A stretch of DNA of 64,000 nt, from contig NZ_JAHRED010000001.1 in assembly GCF_019084045.1 (NCBI RefSeq), forward strand, positions 310,001 to 374,000, read 5' to 3'. The notes under the pieces are model-generated. The model did no database searches and was not told where the DNA came from. It saw nothing but the letters and a program-made list of their open reading frames with translations. Numbering within the stretch: position 1 is the stretch's first letter; the number at the start of each line of letters is the position of its first letter. The DNA is from Paeniglutamicibacter quisquiliarum (GTDB lineage: Bacteria > Actinomycetota > Actinomycetes > Actinomycetales > Micrococcaceae). Shown here one piece after another: positions 7,180 to 16,579 of the stretch. The position numbers were made by a program, and so were the translations under genes.

Positions 7180-10100
7180 ATGGCGATCTTGACGATCCAC
7201 CGTGACTATGTTGGAACGGCACTGGAAATCGTCGCGAATGCCCTAGCAACTTTCTTGTTTGATCACCGCGCAACCAGGACCGCGGTAACGGGCTGGACGG
7301 GCTTGGTGGACCAACTCGACCGAGCAGTGGGCAGGACCGGACCATCCGCAAGCGCCATGGAATTACCCGCGCAACTGCATGCGATTCTGGCCAGCGATGG
7401 TGAAGCCTCGAGTGGATTTGACCTATCGTCGCAGCAACGAGAATGGGCAATTGCGTTGCGCGAAGTCCACCAAGCTTGGGCGAACGGTTCAGGCTTCGGT
7501 CGGGGAGAAGAACAACGCGTACTCGACATCAGCCTCAAATTATTGGGATCAATGAAGCTGGAATATTCGACGGGTCAAGTGGCAGAACTAATCCGGGTTT
7601 CAACGGCGGACGACCAATCATCGGACTCCGAACGTGGGTTAAGCAACGGACGCGTCCGGATCGACATCGCGCACGGTCCTTCCATTAACTACGCCTCGGC
7701 CCACACCCATGCCCGCATCCTTGAACGCGTAGTACTCGAGAACCCCGGCCGGGAACCACTGCCGATCCTGGTGACGGCCGTGGTGATGGCAGGAAACCTG
7801 CCGGTCTCCGCGGTGGCCGAGAGCCGCTTGGAACTCCCGCCTGGTGTGAGCACGCTCCATGACTTGGACGTAGTGCTGGACCCGGCGGCTTTCGCCTTGA
7901 TCGATACCCGCCGCCCGGGCAGGCTCATTGTCAGGGCGGCAGCGAACGGAAAACTTGTCGCCGAGGAATCTGGCGCGATCGAGCTGCTTCCGGCCGGTTA
8001 CTGGCCGGGTGCGGGCACCCAGTCCAATGCCGAGCTTTTGGCCGCGTTCGTGCAGCCGCAGGATCCGCTGCTCACCGGAATTCTCTCCGAGGCCGGGGAC
8101 CTGTTCCGTGCGCGCACCGGGGCCGATTCACTGGACGCCCGCCAGGGCGGCGCCCAGCGGGTCGACCAGTCCGTGGAATGCATCTTTGAGGTGTTGCGCG
8201 CCCGTGGCATCCGGCTTGGCAATCCGCCCGCGGATTGGGACCTTGCCGATCTCGGGGGACAACACATTCGCGCGGCCCAGGAAGTCCTCACCGGGCGGCT
8301 CGCAACCGCCTTGGACACCACGCTGCTGATGTCCGCGCTGCTCGAGCGCGTGGCCATCAACTCGGTCATCTGGCTGGTGCGCGGCCATTCGTTCCTGGCC
8401 TATTGGCGCATCCCGGACGGGGCGCTGCCCAGCAGCAGCCTCGATGCCGAGGGAGCCCGGTCGCTGGCGAACCTTGTCGACGCCGACCACCTGCGCATCG
8501 TGGAGACCACCGCGATCACCACCGACGGGCGCGCGCCCCTGGCTGAAGCCGCCGCCGAGACCAAACTGGCCCACACACAGCTTCCGTCGGCAGCCGCGTC
8601 ACTGCTCTACGCCATCGACATCCGGCAAGCGCGGCGCAGCGGCATCAGCCCGCTGCCGGCCCGCGGCATCTCGGAGTTCGGCAGGCCCGTCGTGGTCGAG
8701 TACCGGGCGGCCGCACCGGACACCCTCGAGCGTTTTTTCCGGGAACGTACCGAACGCCGCCAGGCTGCCCCGGCCCCCACCGGCCAGACGGCGCCGCCGC
8801 GCATCGCCGCATGGAAGAACGGGCTGCTGGATCTCTCCCTGCGCAACCGCCTGCTGAACTTCACCGAGCGTTCCCGACTCCCGCTGGCAATCCCCGACTC
8901 CGTTCTCGCCGGACTTGAGGACCTGGTCAACAACGGGCGGAGCATCGAGTTGCTGCCCGCCGACGAGATCGGCGCGCTCGAGAAGGAGAGATACACTTCG
9001 GGGCCTTTGCTTCCGGTCGAACGCCGGATCGAGCTGCTGCTGACCCGCGGCCGGGCCTACACGAAGCTCGATTCAGGACCCTACCTCACCCGGCTGCGCC
9101 GCCTGGCCAGCCAGGCCAGCCAGGCCAAGCGGATCATAGACGAGAGCGGCGCCAACAACCTCTATTTGGCCCTGGGCTCACTGAACTGGTCGATGGACGG
9201 ACGCGCCCTGCGCTCGCCGCTGTTCCTGGTGCCCGTCACCCTCCGGCCTGCGGGGCGCGGCAAGCACTTCCGCCTGGAAATCGACGAGACCGGTGCCTCC
9301 GCCCCGAACTATTGCCTGAGCGAGAAGCTGCACGAGCAATTCAACCTGCGCATCCCGGGATTCGAGGATCCGGTGCGCGACGGCTCGGGAATCGACCTCG
9401 AATCCGCATTGGGCGCGCTGCGCGCCGCCCTGGCAGACGCCGACCTGCCCTTCCACGTGGAAGGCACGGTTGATTTGGCGATCCTGCAATTCGCCAAGTT
9501 CCGGATGTGGCGGGACCTGGACGAAAACTGGGAAACCTTCATGTCCGCGCCGCTGGTGCGTCACCTGGTGGACACCCCGACCAGCGAATTCAACGATCCC
9601 GCCGGAACCGGCGCCGGGCAGGACGTTGACCTGGACCAGCTCGCGGCCAGGCTCCCTGTCCCGGCGGATGCCTCCCAGCTGGAGGCGGTCGCCGCCGCGC
9701 ACGCCGGGCACACCTTCGTCCTGGAGGGCCCGCCGGGCACCGGCAAGTCGCAAACCATCACCAACCTGCTGGCCCATGCCATGGCCAGGGGGCAGCGGGT
9801 GCTGTTCGTGGCGGAGAAGCGGGCGGCGCTCGAGGTGGTGAGCAAGCGCCTGAACGAGGTGGGTCTGGGCGAGTTCGCCCTGGACCTGCATGACAAGGGC
9901 TCTTCGCCAAACGCTGTGCGCGCCCAGATCAAGGCCTCACTGGACCACCTGGTCTTCGCCGACACGGCGGGAATGGAACTGGCCTCCACCGACCTGTCCT
10001 CTTCCGTCCACCGATTGGCCGGGTATGCGCGCGACCTCCACGAGGAAAACCCCGCCGGCTACTCCGCCTATGCGGCGTACAACACCGCACTGTCCATGGA

Positions 10101-13100
10101 CCCGGCCATTGCCGCACTGCCCATCCCCGAACGCTTTGCCGCGCAGGCAGACCCCGCCGCCGTTGACGAGGTGCGCCAGGCGCTGGTGCGGCTCCCGGAC
10201 ACCGCCGGTCCGACCAGGCCGCGGGAAGAACATCCCTGGGGATTCATTGGCGGACCGCTGGGTGGTGAACGGCAACAGGCCATACTCGCTGCGGCGCAGG
10301 CCCTCGACCTGGCCCTGCACGGTGCAGGTACCCTGACGCGCGATCCGGGCGTGGCCTCCCTGGTGGAACATGCCCCGGAACCCGGGGACCTGCTCTCCCT
10401 GGCCCGTCTGCTGGAAGCCGGGGTCCCGCTGCCGGTCCTCGATGCCGCCGCGACGGAGGAGTGGCGCTCGCGCAGCGAGGCGCTGCTGACCGAAGCCACC
10501 TCCCTGGTCCAGGACATGGCCTGGCTGCCGGAGGTCGTGGAGCCGTCGGTGCTTCGGATGGATCTTGCCCCGGTTCACGAGGCAGCCACCCTTGCCAACA
10601 GGTTCGGTTTCCTGGGGATCGGCCGAAAGAGGCGCCGCCTGCAGGTCATCGCCGAGCACTTCGGCCAGCGCTGGATCGGCGGCGAGGACACGGCGCAACA
10701 TCTCGTGGCCAGCGTGGAGGGCATGATCGAGGCGCGGGCGCAGTGCGCCAAACTCGTCGCGGGCCTGGGCTCCCTGACCGGAATCACCCTGTCCGGGAAC
10801 TGGAACCCCTTTGTCGACGGCGACATCGAATTGCTCGCGCAACAGCGGGAAAACCTGGTCCGGCTCTCTGACCTGTTCGCACATGCCGGAGGGGACCGGG
10901 AGTACGCGGCGTTGTTGCGCGAGGTGCTGGAAGGAAGCGCCCCCGCCGATCCGGCGCGTTCCGGGGAACTGGAACGGATCGGCGCAGCGTGGGACGCGCT
11001 GCGGAATTCAATTCCGTCCGAATTGCGCGCCGGACACGCCTGGCCCGACACCGCCGGTTTCCTGGGCAGGTACCGGCGCACCGGCCTGGACCGGGGCACC
11101 GGGCGCACCGCCGAGCGCGGGCTCGGACGCTGGGTCGCCTTTGTCGAGGCGCTTGAACCGCTGAAGGCCCACGGCCTCGGTGCGGCCTGGGCGCAACTTG
11201 CCACCGGCGGGATCCCGGCCGAAGATGCGTTGCGCGGGTTCTTGCGCGGCACCGCCGAGTCGGCCCTGGCCGAACGGCTTGCCACCCACGGATTCGATGA
11301 ATTCAGCACCGATGCCCAGGCGCGCGCCATCCAGCGATTCACCGACTCGTCGCGTCAGCTGCGCCGGCACGTGGCCAAGTCCCTGCCCGAGGCGATCACT
11401 CGACAGCGTGCCCAGAAGCTGAAGCAGGCCGAGAGCCGCGTGGGGGAGCTGGCCCGCCAGCTCGAACGCCGGCGCGGAGGGCTCAGCGTGCGCCAGCTCA
11501 TGGACTCCTACGGGGACCTGGTCACCACCATCCTGCCCTGCGTGCTGGTCAGCCCCGATTCCGCCGCCCGGTTCTTCCCGCCGCGGGCCGGCGAGTTCGA
11601 CATCGTGGTCTTCGACGAGGCCTCGCAGATCCGCGTGGCCGACGCCATTGGCACCCTGGGCCGGGCCAGGTCCGCTGTCATCGTCGGGGATTCGAAGCAG
11701 ATGCCGCCGGGCTCCTTCGCCGAGGTCTCGGTCGAGCCGGACGAGGATCCGGAATCGGGGCTGCTGGTCGCCGACGAGGAATCGATCCTGTCCGAGGCGG
11801 TCATGGCCCGGGTGGCCCGCCGCTGGCTGTCCTGGCACTACCGCAGCCAGGACGAATCGCTGATCGCCTTCAGCAACCGGCACTACTATGACGGCAAGCT
11901 CTCATCCTTCCCGTCCCCGCGCCACGGCGCCGCGCACGCGGGCCCCGACGGCTACGGCATTTCCCTGGTGCGGGTCGAGGGGACCTTCCACCGCACGGGG
12001 CCCGGCGAGGTGCTGCGCACCAACCCGGTGGAGGCCGGGCGCATCGTCGCGGAGATCAAGGAACGGTTCGATGCCTCCCCGGTGTCCACGCCGTCCATCG
12101 GGGTGGTCACCTTCAACGCCCCGCAACGCGATTTGATCGAGGGCCTGCTGCGCGATGACCCGGACGAGCGCCTGGGTGCCGCGCTGGAAACGGACGACGA
12201 GGGATTGTTCGTGAAGAACCTGGAGAACGTGCAGGGAGACGAACGCGACGTGATCCTGTTTTCCACCGCCTTCAGCGCCAACGCACGCGGGCGGCTGCCG
12301 CTGAACTTCGGCCCGCTGAACAATGTCGGCGGCGAGCGCCGGCTGAACGTGGCCATCACCCGTGCCCGGCGCCAGGTCGTGGTGTTCTCCAGCTTCGACC
12401 CCGCTGACCTGCGGGCCGAGGACTCCTCGGCCCTGGGCATCAAGCACCTGCGCGCCTACCTTGACCTTGCCGCCGAGGGCACCCGCACGCTGGACAACGG
12501 GTCGGATTCGGCCGTGGCGCGGGACCGGCACCGCGAGCAGGTGGCGGCGGCGCTGGAGGAACGCGGCCACCTGGTGGCGACGAACGTGGGACTCTCGGAC
12601 TTCAGGATCGATCTGACCGTTGCGGATCCCGCCCGCCCGACCGAGCCGTTGCAGGCGATCCTGTTGGACAACGAGCCGTGGGCGCGGCGCCGGACCGTGG
12701 GCGACCGCGACGGCCTGCCGCAGGAAATCCTGCGCGGACTGCTGGGCTGGGAATCGGTCGCGCGGATCTGGCTTCCGGCCTGGCTGCAGGATGCCGGGGC
12801 CGTGCTGGACTCCCTCGATGCCGAGGTGGAGAAGGCGGGCAAGGCGCGTGCGGCGCGGGAAGCGGCTCCGGCCGCCGTGAAGTCCCCGGGCGAAGGCCCG
12901 GCATTGCGTGGCGGCCAGGACGGGGCGGCGGATGGGCGGCCGGAAGCCTATCCGGGCAAGGCCACCGCGTACAAGCCGTGGGACGTGCGCACGGTGGGGA
13001 CACTTGGCGACCTTGACGAACTCAGGAGCACGGCCGGCAAGAAGAAGGCAGCCGCGCTGCTGGGCGACATCGCGGGGGCGGAATGGCCGATCCACGAAAC

Positions 13101-13512
13101 GCGGCTGGCACGATTGGCCATCGGCGCCCACGCATCCGGCAGGGTGTCCGCGGCACGTGAAAAATCGATGCTGGCGGCACTGCCCCGGAAGTCCTACACG
13201 GTTGATGCGGAGGGATTCATTTGGCCTTCCAGGCAGGAACCGGCCCGGTGGGTCGATTACCGCACGAATTTCGCGGCACATAATCTGGACATTGAGGACA
13301 TCAGCCTTCGGGAGATTGCCAACGTCATCTGTGCGCGGGCGTCGCTGGCCGGGGAGTCCGGGGTCGACGAGCTCAAGCGGGAGGCCATGGGTGTCCTGGG
13401 ATACGGGCGCATGACCCAGAAGGTTTCATCGCGCCTGCAACAGGGGCTGGAACTGGCGGTCCGCGACCAGCGCCTGGAATCCGTCGCCGGCAGGATCCGC
13501 ATGGCTGGCTAG
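7180..13512 (+). CDS. DUF4011 - SF1 helicase - Vsr-like nuclease - DUF3320 protein, probable antiphage defence
   Basis: About 2110 residues from the ATG at 7180; the frame is also open from a GTG at 7057. Residues about 545-750 carry a DUF4011-type segment ('LLDLSLRNRLLNF'). The COG1112-type SF1 helicase follows: Walker A GPPGTGKS at 850-857, Walker B DEAS at about 1479, then 'WHYRSQDESLI', 'VQGDERDVILFS' and 'RRLNVAITRAR'. Residues about 1781-1890 resemble a Vsr/MTES_1575 nuclease fold, and the C-terminus resembles DUF3320. This one-gene architecture is known from defence islands (related to Mokosh and similar helicase-nuclease systems; I recall Hhe for this exact order but am not certain). 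GC is low in the first 150 codons and rises sharply at about 7650. No other defence gene adjoins it. Confidence 0.88.
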   Translation: MAILTIHRDYVGTALEIVANALATFLFDHRATRTAVTGWTGLVDQLDRAVGRTGPSASAMELPAQLHAILASDGEASSGFDLSSQQREWAIALREVHQAWANGSGFGRGEEQRVLDISLKLLGSMKLEYSTGQVAELIRVSTADDQSSDSERGLSNGRVRIDIAHGPSINYASAHTHARILERVVLENPGREPLPILVTAVVMAGNLPVSAVAESRLELPPGVSTLHDLDVVLDPAAFALIDTRRPGRLIVRAAANGKLVAEESGAIELLPAGYWPGAGTQSNAELLAAFVQPQDPLLTGILSEAGDLFRARTGADSLDARQGGAQRVDQSVECIFEVLRARGIRLGNPPADWDLADLGGQHIRAAQEVLTGRLATALDTTLLMSALLERVAINSVIWLVRGHSFLAYWRIPDGALPSSSLDAEGARSLANLVDADHLRIVETTAITTDGRAPLAEAAAETKLAHTQLPSAAASLLYAIDIRQARRSGISPLPARGISEFGRPVVVEYRAAAPDTLERFFRERTERRQAAPAPTGQTAPPRIAAWKNGLLDLSLRNRLLNFTERSRLPLAIPDSVLAGLEDLVNNGRSIELLPADEIGALEKERYTSGPLLPVERRIELLLTRGRAYTKLDSGPYLTRLRRLASQASQAKRIIDESGANNLYLALGSLNWSMDGRALRSPLFLVPVTLRPAGRGKHFRLEIDETGASAPNYCLSEKLHEQFNLRIPGFEDPVRDGSGIDLESALGALRAALADADLPFHVEGTVDLAILQFAKFRMWRDLDENWETFMSAPLVRHLVDTPTSEFNDPAGTGAGQDVDLDQLAARLPVPADASQLEAVAAAHAGHTFVLEGPPGTGKSQTITNLLAHAMARGQRVLFVAEKRAALEVVSKRLNEVGLGEFALDLHDKGSSPNAVRAQIKASLDHLVFADTAGMELASTDLSSSVHRLAGYARDLHEENPAGYSAYAAYNTALSMDPAIAALPIPERFAAQADPAAVDEVRQALVRLPDTAGPTRPREEHPWGFIGGPLGGERQQAILAAAQALDLALHGAGTLTRDPGVASLVEHAPEPGDLLSLARLLEAGVPLPVLDAAATEEWRSRSEALLTEATSLVQDMAWLPEVVEPSVLRMDLAPVHEAATLANRFGFLGIGRKRRRLQVIAEHFGQRWIGGEDTAQHLVASVEGMIEARAQCAKLVAGLGSLTGITLSGNWNPFVDGDIELLAQQRENLVRLSDLFAHAGGDREYAALLREVLEGSAPADPARSGELERIGAAWDALRNSIPSELRAGHAWPDTAGFLGRYRRTGLDRGTGRTAERGLGRWVAFVEALEPLKAHGLGAAWAQLATGGIPAEDALRGFLRGTAESALAERLATHGFDEFSTDAQARAIQRFTDSSRQLRRHVAKSLPEAITRQRAQKLKQAESRVGELARQLERRRGGLSVRQLMDSYGDLVTTILPCVLVSPDSAARFFPPRAGEFDIVVFDEASQIRVADAIGTLGRARSAVIVGDSKQMPPGSFAEVSVEPDEDPESGLLVADEESILSEAVMARVARRWLSWHYRSQDESLIAFSNRHYYDGKLSSFPSPRHGAAHAGPDGYGISLVRVEGTFHRTGPGEVLRTNPVEAGRIVAEIKERFDASPVSTPSIGVVTFNAPQRDLIEGLLRDDPDERLGAALETDDEGLFVKNLENVQGDERDVILFSTAFSANARGRLPLNFGPLNNVGGERRLNVAITRARRQVVVFSSFDPADLRAEDSSALGIKHLRAYLDLAAEGTRTLDNGSDSAVARDRHREQVAAALEERGHLVATNVGLSDFRIDLTVADPARPTEPLQAILLDNEPWARRRTVGDRDGLPQEILRGLLGWESVARIWLPAWLQDAGAVLDSLDAEVEKAGKARAAREAAPAAVKSPGEGPALRGGQDGAADGRPEAYPGKATAYKPWDVRTVGTLGDLDELRSTAGKKKAAALLGDIAGAEWPIHETRLARLAIGAHASGRVSAAREKSMLAALPRKSYTVDAEGFIWPSRQEPARWVDYRTNFAAHNLDIEDISLREIANVICARASLAGESGVDELKREAMGVLGYGRMTQKVSSRLQQGLELAVRDQRLESVAGRIRMAG

Positions 13513-13703
13513 TGCGCGCGCTTGTGCCGGACGCGAGAGATTATCCCGGGCCGAATCGATAGTTTCAGTGCCTGCGCCCGCGGCGTTTTTGGCGTCTCCC
13601 GCGATTTCCGCACGTCGCCCTGCTCCCGCGGCCTGCGCGGGCCTCGTCGAGGCACCTTGTGCAGATGGGCCTTTATCCTGAAATCGAACATAATCGATGA
13701 CCA
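13513..13703. other. Short intergenic stretch after the helicase gene
   Basis: Contains one small GC-rich hairpin (CCCGCG/CGCGGG, 13625-13641) without a U-run. It may mark the 3' end of the helicase transcript. No gene seen. Confidence 0.35.
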
Positions 13704-13742
13704 AATTAGTTATGGACAGTACATAGATTCCGGTCTCATAAT
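13704..13742 (+). promoter_or_regulatory. Candidate LysR-type promoter of the flavoprotein-lysR pair
   Basis: AATTAG, then TGGACA (13713-13718, -35) and CATAAT (13737-13742, -10) with an 18-base spacer. An AT-rich imperfect dyad CATAA...TTATG precedes it at about 13689-13714. A similar AATTAG followed by TGGACA occurs upstream of the MHS permease at 16580 (16503-16518), with a four- rather than three-base gap. The LysR protein encoded between them is the natural candidate to bind both. Confidence 0.4.
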
Positions 13743-13795
13743 GAACGGAGACTACGAGCCAGTGACGCACAGCACCTGTGCCTTGAAGGAGAGCC

Positions 13796-15559
13796 ATGAA
13801 CCAGAACCCGGTAAAGCAATGGGACCAGGAAGTGGATCTTTTGGTCCTCGGAACCGGAGCGGCAGGTCTGTCGGCGACGTTGACGGCAGCGGCACAGGGC
13901 CTCAGCGTTCTGGCATTGGAAAAGACCGAGTACCTCGGCGGAACCACGGCCTATTCGGCCGGCACCTGCTGGGTGCCCAATAACCGGTACCAGCGCGAAG
14001 ACGGAAACCTGGACGACCACGCCCGTGCCGCGCGCTATCTCGATGCCGTGGTGGGGGACAAGGCCCCACGCGAGAGTCGCATGGCCTATTTGGACACTGC
14101 CCCGAAGATGCTCGATGAAATGCACGACCTTGGGGTCAGGTTCCTGCGCTCGCCGGCCGTGGTTGACTACCACTCGGAATTGCCCGAAACCGGCCAGACA
14201 GGCCGGGCTCTGGAACCGGAGCCGTTCGATGGACGCCAGCTGACCGCCTCGGATTTCCGCCGCGTACGTCCGCCGGTGCCGGAATTTGCGCTCATGGGCG
14301 GGTCCCTGATGCTGCGTCGCCCCGACGTCGCGGTGCTGCTCAAGCTTTACACCGGTTCGCTGGCCGAACGGGGAAAGGCCGTGGCGCTGGCCGCCACGCT
14401 CGGGCTCCAATGGGCGCTCGATCGGCTGACCCGGCCCCGGGGGACCCGGCTGGTCATGGGGAACGGCCTGGTGGCACGACTCTTCCACGAATCCCGGAAC
14501 CGAGGTGCGCAATTCCGCTTCGGGGCCCACACCACTGAGTTGCTCACCGAGGCCGGATGCGTGGTCGGCGCCGTGGTCGTGCACAACGGCAAGACGCTGC
14601 GCATCCGCGCCCGCCGGGGTGTGGTGCTGGCCGCGGGAGGCTTCTCCCATAACCCGGCACTGCGCGAAAAGCTCATGCCCAGGCCCACTCCGCGCTACTC
14701 GAGGGCGGGGGAAGGTGCCACCGGCGATACCCTCGCCCTTGCCGAGGGGGCGGGTGCCGCACTTGGACGGGACGACGGGGAAAACGCCCTTTGGTTCCCG
14801 AGTTCCGTCGGCCGGCGTGCCGACGGCTCCGAGGTGGTCTTCCCGCACATCTGGGACCGGGCCAAGCCAGGCGTCATCGCCGTTGGGGCCAGCGGCACGC
14901 GCTTCGTGGACGAGTCGGTCTCGTACCACCGCTTCGTCCGGGCCATGTTCAATTCCCCGGAGGCCGAAGCCGTGCCGGCCTGGCTGATCGTCGACTCGCG
15001 CACGTTGGCCAAGTATGGGCTGGGAATGATCACCATGCCCCATCTGCCCCGGGTTGCCCTACGGCGCTACATCGAGGACGGCTACCTCTACGAAGCCGAC
15101 AACCTGGGGGATCTGGCCCGTCAGATCGGCGTGCACGCCGCGGGCCTTGAGGCAACGGTGGAACGCTATAACGGCTTTGCCATGACCGGTGTGGACGAGG
15201 ACTTCCACAAGGGCGAGCTGCTCTTTGGAAAGGTGGCGGGGGATGCTGCCCATGGGCCAAACCCGAACATCGGCCCGGTGTCCACAGGCCCGTTCTATGC
15301 CATGGCCGTGGTGCCGACACCATTGGCCACTTCCTATGGGATCCAAACCGATGCAAACGGGCAGGCGCTGAATGCCGAGGGCGAGCCGGTTGCCGGCCTC
15401 TACGCCGTCGGAAACGACGCCGCCTCGGTCATGGGTTCGGAATACCCCGGGGCTGGGGTCCAAGTGGGGGCCGGCATGACCTTCGGCTGGGCCGCCGCAC
15501 GCCACGCAGCAGCCGGCAGCCCTGCTGCGGGTAGTCTGGAGAAGCTCAAGACCAGGTAG
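13796..15559 (+). CDS. FAD-binding dehydrogenase, 3-ketosteroid delta1-dehydrogenase (KstD)-like
   Basis: 587 residues; AAGGAG precedes the ATG. The FAD dinucleotide motif GTGAAG is at residues 19-24, followed by an acidic residue in '[21 protein letters not shown]'. Two KstD landmarks are kept: the Tyr in '[12 protein letters not shown]' and '[10 protein letters not shown]', whose Tyr and Gly bind the substrate keto group in KstD. It is therefore likely to introduce a double bond next to a ring ketone, passing electrons from FADH2 to a quinone or oxygen. It is co-directional with the lysR gene 18 bases downstream, then with a permease and a shikimate dehydrogenase, so a hydroaromatic keto acid is a more plausible substrate than a steroid. 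The closest alternative label is fumarate-reductase-type flavoprotein. Confidence 0.82.
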   Translation: MNQNPVKQWDQEVDLLVLGTGAAGLSATLTAAAQGLSVLALEKTEYLGGTTAYSAGTCWVPNNRYQREDGNLDDHARAARYLDAVVGDKAPRESRMAYLDTAPKMLDEMHDLGVRFLRSPAVVDYHSELPETGQTGRALEPEPFDGRQLTASDFRRVRPPVPEFALMGGSLMLRRPDVAVLLKLYTGSLAERGKAVALAATLGLQWALDRLTRPRGTRLVMGNGLVARLFHESRNRGAQFRFGAHTTELLTEAGCVVGAVVVHNGKTLRIRARRGVVLAAGGFSHNPALREKLMPRPTPRYSRAGEGATGDTLALAEGAGAALGRDDGENALWFPSSVGRRADGSEVVFPHIWDRAKPGVIAVGASGTRFVDESVSYHRFVRAMFNSPEAEAVPAWLIVDSRTLAKYGLGMITMPHLPRVALRRYIEDGYLYEADNLGDLARQIGVHAAGLEATVERYNGFAMTGVDEDFHKGELLFGKVAGDAAHGPNPNIGPVSTGPFYAMAVVPTPLATSYGIQTDANGQALNAEGEPVAGLYAVGNDAASVMGSEYPGAGVQVGAGMTFGWAAARHAAAGSPAAGSLEKLKTR

Positions 15560-15577
15560 CGACGTGCGGAGGTCGAC

Positions 15578-16480
15578 ATGGAAATTAGGTGGTTGGAAGC
15601 CTTTATCGCGGTTGCCGAGGAATTGCATTTTGGCAATGCGGCGGTAAAGCTCCGCATGGCCCAGTCGCCTCTGAGCCAGACCATCCGCAAGCTGGAGCGC
15701 TCGCTGGGTGCCGAGCTCTTTGTGCGCAGCACCCGCTCGGTGGAACTCACCACGGCGGGGCATGCGCTGCTTCCGCATGCCCGCGAGGTCCTTGAGCAGT
15801 TGAGGATCGCCGCCCAGGCCGTGAAGGTGCCCGAGGGACGGGTCTATGGGACCCTGGCCCTCGGGTTTACCGGCGTGCTCAACCATCTTTCGCTTCCGCC
15901 CCTCACCAGGGCCCTGCGCAAGACGTACCCGGACATCGAACTCACCTTGGTGGGGCGGGTGATGACCCAGGATGCCATGCACCAACTGGATTCCGGCGTC
16001 CTTGACCTGGCCTTTGTCGGGCTACCGGTGGACTCGACCCGCATCAATGCAAGGCTGTTGGCCCAGGAGGCCTTCGGCGTGGTGCTTCCAACGGAGCATC
16101 CGCTTGCTTCAAAGTCGGCAGTTGACCTGGCGGATCTGGCGGACGACCCCTTTATTACGCCTCCCCTGGCCGCGGGCTCCGCCCTGTACGAGTCGACGAT
16201 GCGGGCTTGTGCCGACGCTGGTTTTTATCCCCACGTGGCTCAGGAGATCACCGACCCCTATATGACGATGATGCTGGTGGCTGCCGGTATCGGGGTCACG
16301 TTGCTGCCCGAGGGCATCGCCGCCTTCGTGCCGCCCGGGGCCGTGTATGTGCCGCTCAGTGGCAAGCCCCATTTTATGAACCATGGCTTGGCTTGGTCCG
16401 TTCGACCCGGGTCACTTGCCCGCGAGGCTTTTCTCGAACTGAGTGAAACGGTGCTGCCAACACCGAAAATTACTATGTAG
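15578..16480 (+). CDS. LysR-type transcriptional regulator
   Basis: 300 residues. The N-terminal winged helix-turn-helix 'RWLEAFIAVAEELHFGNAAVKLRMAQSPLSQTIRKLE' is classic for LysR, and residues about 90-295 form the periplasmic-binding-protein-like effector domain. The ribosome site is GCGGAGG. It lies between the KstD-like flavoprotein and an MHS permease gene, all on the plus strand. LysR proteins of this type usually sense an aromatic or hydroaromatic acid and activate the neighbouring catabolic genes. Possible binding sites are the AT-rich dyads upstream of 13796 and 16580. Confidence 0.92.
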   Translation: MEIRWLEAFIAVAEELHFGNAAVKLRMAQSPLSQTIRKLERSLGAELFVRSTRSVELTTAGHALLPHAREVLEQLRIAAQAVKVPEGRVYGTLALGFTGVLNHLSLPPLTRALRKTYPDIELTLVGRVMTQDAMHQLDSGVLDLAFVGLPVDSTRINARLLAQEAFGVVLPTEHPLASKSAVDLADLADDPFITPPLAAGSALYESTMRACADAGFYPHVAQEITDPYMTMMLVAAGIGVTLLPEGIAAFVPPGAVYVPLSGKPHFMNHGLAWSVRPGSLAREAFLELSETVLPTPKITM

Positions 16481-16525
16481 ATTCTGCACATTGTCTATGT
16501 GTAATTAGGTCGTGGACATAATAAG
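16465..16525 (+). promoter_or_regulatory. Candidate LysR-controlled promoter region of the permease-aroE pair
   Basis: Starting in the last codons of lysR, an AT-rich stretch holds an imperfect dyad (AATTAC ... GTAATT, ending near 16506). The motif AATTAG plus TGGACA follows (16503-16518), resembling the one upstream of the flavoprotein gene. The -10 is weak. Support is by resemblance only. Confidence 0.35.
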
Positions 16526-16579
16526 TGCGCGGGGTCACACTTGATGATGTTCCTCCAACGGGGGAGAGAAAGGATCATC

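Noticed and set aside
11902-13281. Minus-strand frame of 459 codons inside the helicase gene
   Set aside because: Opposite-strand shadow of the helicase-nuclease gene, whose motifs are all on the plus strand.
13625-13641. GC-rich hairpin after the helicase gene as a rho-independent terminator
   Set aside because: Only six base pairs and no U-run; not strong enough to call on its own.
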